Part shown: positions 4,705-5,222 of the stretch, one piece after another
How the letters are laid out: each line of letters opens with the position of its first letter
How positions within the stretch are numbered: position 1 is the stretch's first letter
DNA from: Rhizobiaceae bacterium
GTDB taxonomy: Bacteria > Pseudomonadota > Alphaproteobacteria > Rhizobiales > Rhizobiaceae
Direction of reading: 5' to 3'
NCBI GenBank assembly: GCA_014380965.1
Contig: JACMIV010000133.1
Coordinates: forward strand, 1 to 5,222
DNA length: 5,222 nucleotides
The notes under the pieces: generated by a model
Databases searched by the model: none
What the model saw: the letters and a program-made list of their open reading frames with translations, nothing else
What the model was told of the DNA's origin: nothing
Made by a program: the position numbers and the translations under genes

Positions 4705-5222
4705 TTACTTCGTCGCTGCGACAGGCGTTCGACCCTCCATTAGCGCCTCCTCCAACGCCGGATAAAGCCCCGTCGTGACGTCCTCCGGCGTGAGCGGCCC
4801 CGTCTGCTTCCAGACGATCTTCCCTTTCGGTCCGACGAGGAATGTCTCCGGAACCCCGTAGACGCCCCAGTCGATGCCGGCGCGCCCGTTCTCGTCCGTG
4901 CCGATGGCGGCGTAGGGGTTGCCGAGCCCCTGCAGGAAGCGCAGCGCGTTGCTGGGTGCGTCTTTATAGTTGATCGCGACGAGGCGGAAGCGGTCGTCCT
5001 CGGCGAGATCCATGAGGATCGGATGCTCCTCGCGGCAGGGGCCGCACCAGGAGGCGAAGACGTTGACGAGCACCGGCCGGCCGTCACCCGCGGAAAGGTC
5101 GAGCCCCGGAACCGCCGATCCATCGGAGAGCGTCGCGCCCGCAAGCGGCGGAAGGTTCGTCGCCGGAGCCTTGGCGCCGATCAGTGCAGAGGGGATCGCC
5201 TGCGGATCGTGGCCGGAGACGA
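4705..5222 (-). CDS. ccmG: Thiol:disulfide interchange protein CcmG/DsbE (5' end outside window)
   Basis: CcmG is a membrane-anchored periplasmic thioredoxin-like protein that keeps apocytochrome c or CcmH thiols reduced during System I cytochrome c maturation. The frame is open from the right edge, giving about 171 visible residues; the N-terminal membrane anchor lies outside. The visible sequence starts HDPQAIPSALIGAKAP followed by NLPPLAG, the typical CcmG segment after the anchor. It continues with VLVNVFASWCGPCREEHP, which holds the active-site WCGPC (Cys codons at 5046-5044 and 5037-5035). Next come RLVAINYKDAP, a CcmG hallmark, and GVYGVPETFLVG with the cis-Pro. The acidic insert GTDENGRAGIDW is also usual. 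The end (PVAATK, TAA at 4707) is normal. The GTG at 5073 is an internal Val, not a start. The parD start lies 70 bp downstream on the same strand, so parDE and the NUDIX gene may be read through from ccmG. Confidence 0.96.
   Translation of the reverse strand, partial: VSGHDPQAIPSALIGAKAPATNLPPLAGATLSDGSAVPGLDLSAGDGRPVLVNVFASWCGPCREEHPILMDLAEDDRFRLVAINYKDAPSNALRFLQGLGNPYAAIGTDENGRAGIDWGVYGVPETFLVGPKGKIVWKQTGPLTPEDVTTGLYPALEEALMEGRTPVAATK

Overview
The window is GC-rich chromosomal DNA whose gene content points to an alphaproteobacterium, most likely of the Hyphomicrobiales (Rhizobiales). It carries ftsY next to yciB (septation protein A), a DUF533/TerB-like gene, a zinc-ribbon NUDIX hydrolase and ccmG. 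The order assignment rests on protein character and on my recollection of similar gene order in rhizobia, not on a search.

Layout. Plus strand: the 3' part of ftsY (2-1021), yciB (1857-2522) and a DUF533/TerB-family gene (2655-3476). Minus strand: ccmG (5222-4705, 5' end outside the window), a parDE toxin-antitoxin pair (4634-4100) and a NUDIX hydrolase (4116-3532). The two groups converge at about 3477-3531, where a 9-bp stem-loop lies. A second toxin-antitoxin module, hicA-hicB, sits in antisense orientation between ftsY and yciB (1650-1028), with a perfect 20-bp palindromic operator just upstream.

Function. The core genes are housekeeping: SRP receptor for co-translational membrane targeting (FtsY), an inner-membrane envelope protein (YciB), a DUF533 protein of unclear role, a Nudix phosphohydrolase, and the thioredoxin-like cytochrome c maturation protein CcmG. 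The two toxin-antitoxin modules look like accessory insertions into gene boundaries of this core block.

The most notable observation is that both antitoxin genes appear to have lost one base in a G/C run. In parD the continuation of the family sequence is in the -1 frame from residue about 30 onward and ends exactly on an ATGA overlap with parE. In hicB a canonical C-terminal end is in the -1 frame for the last 11 residues or so. hicA may have a third such loss at its 3' end, giving an unusual overlap with hicB. About 3.6 kb of core coding sequence in the same window shows no frameshift. This favours real decay of the toxin-antitoxin genes over general sequence error, but error is not excluded. 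No wholly new system was found.
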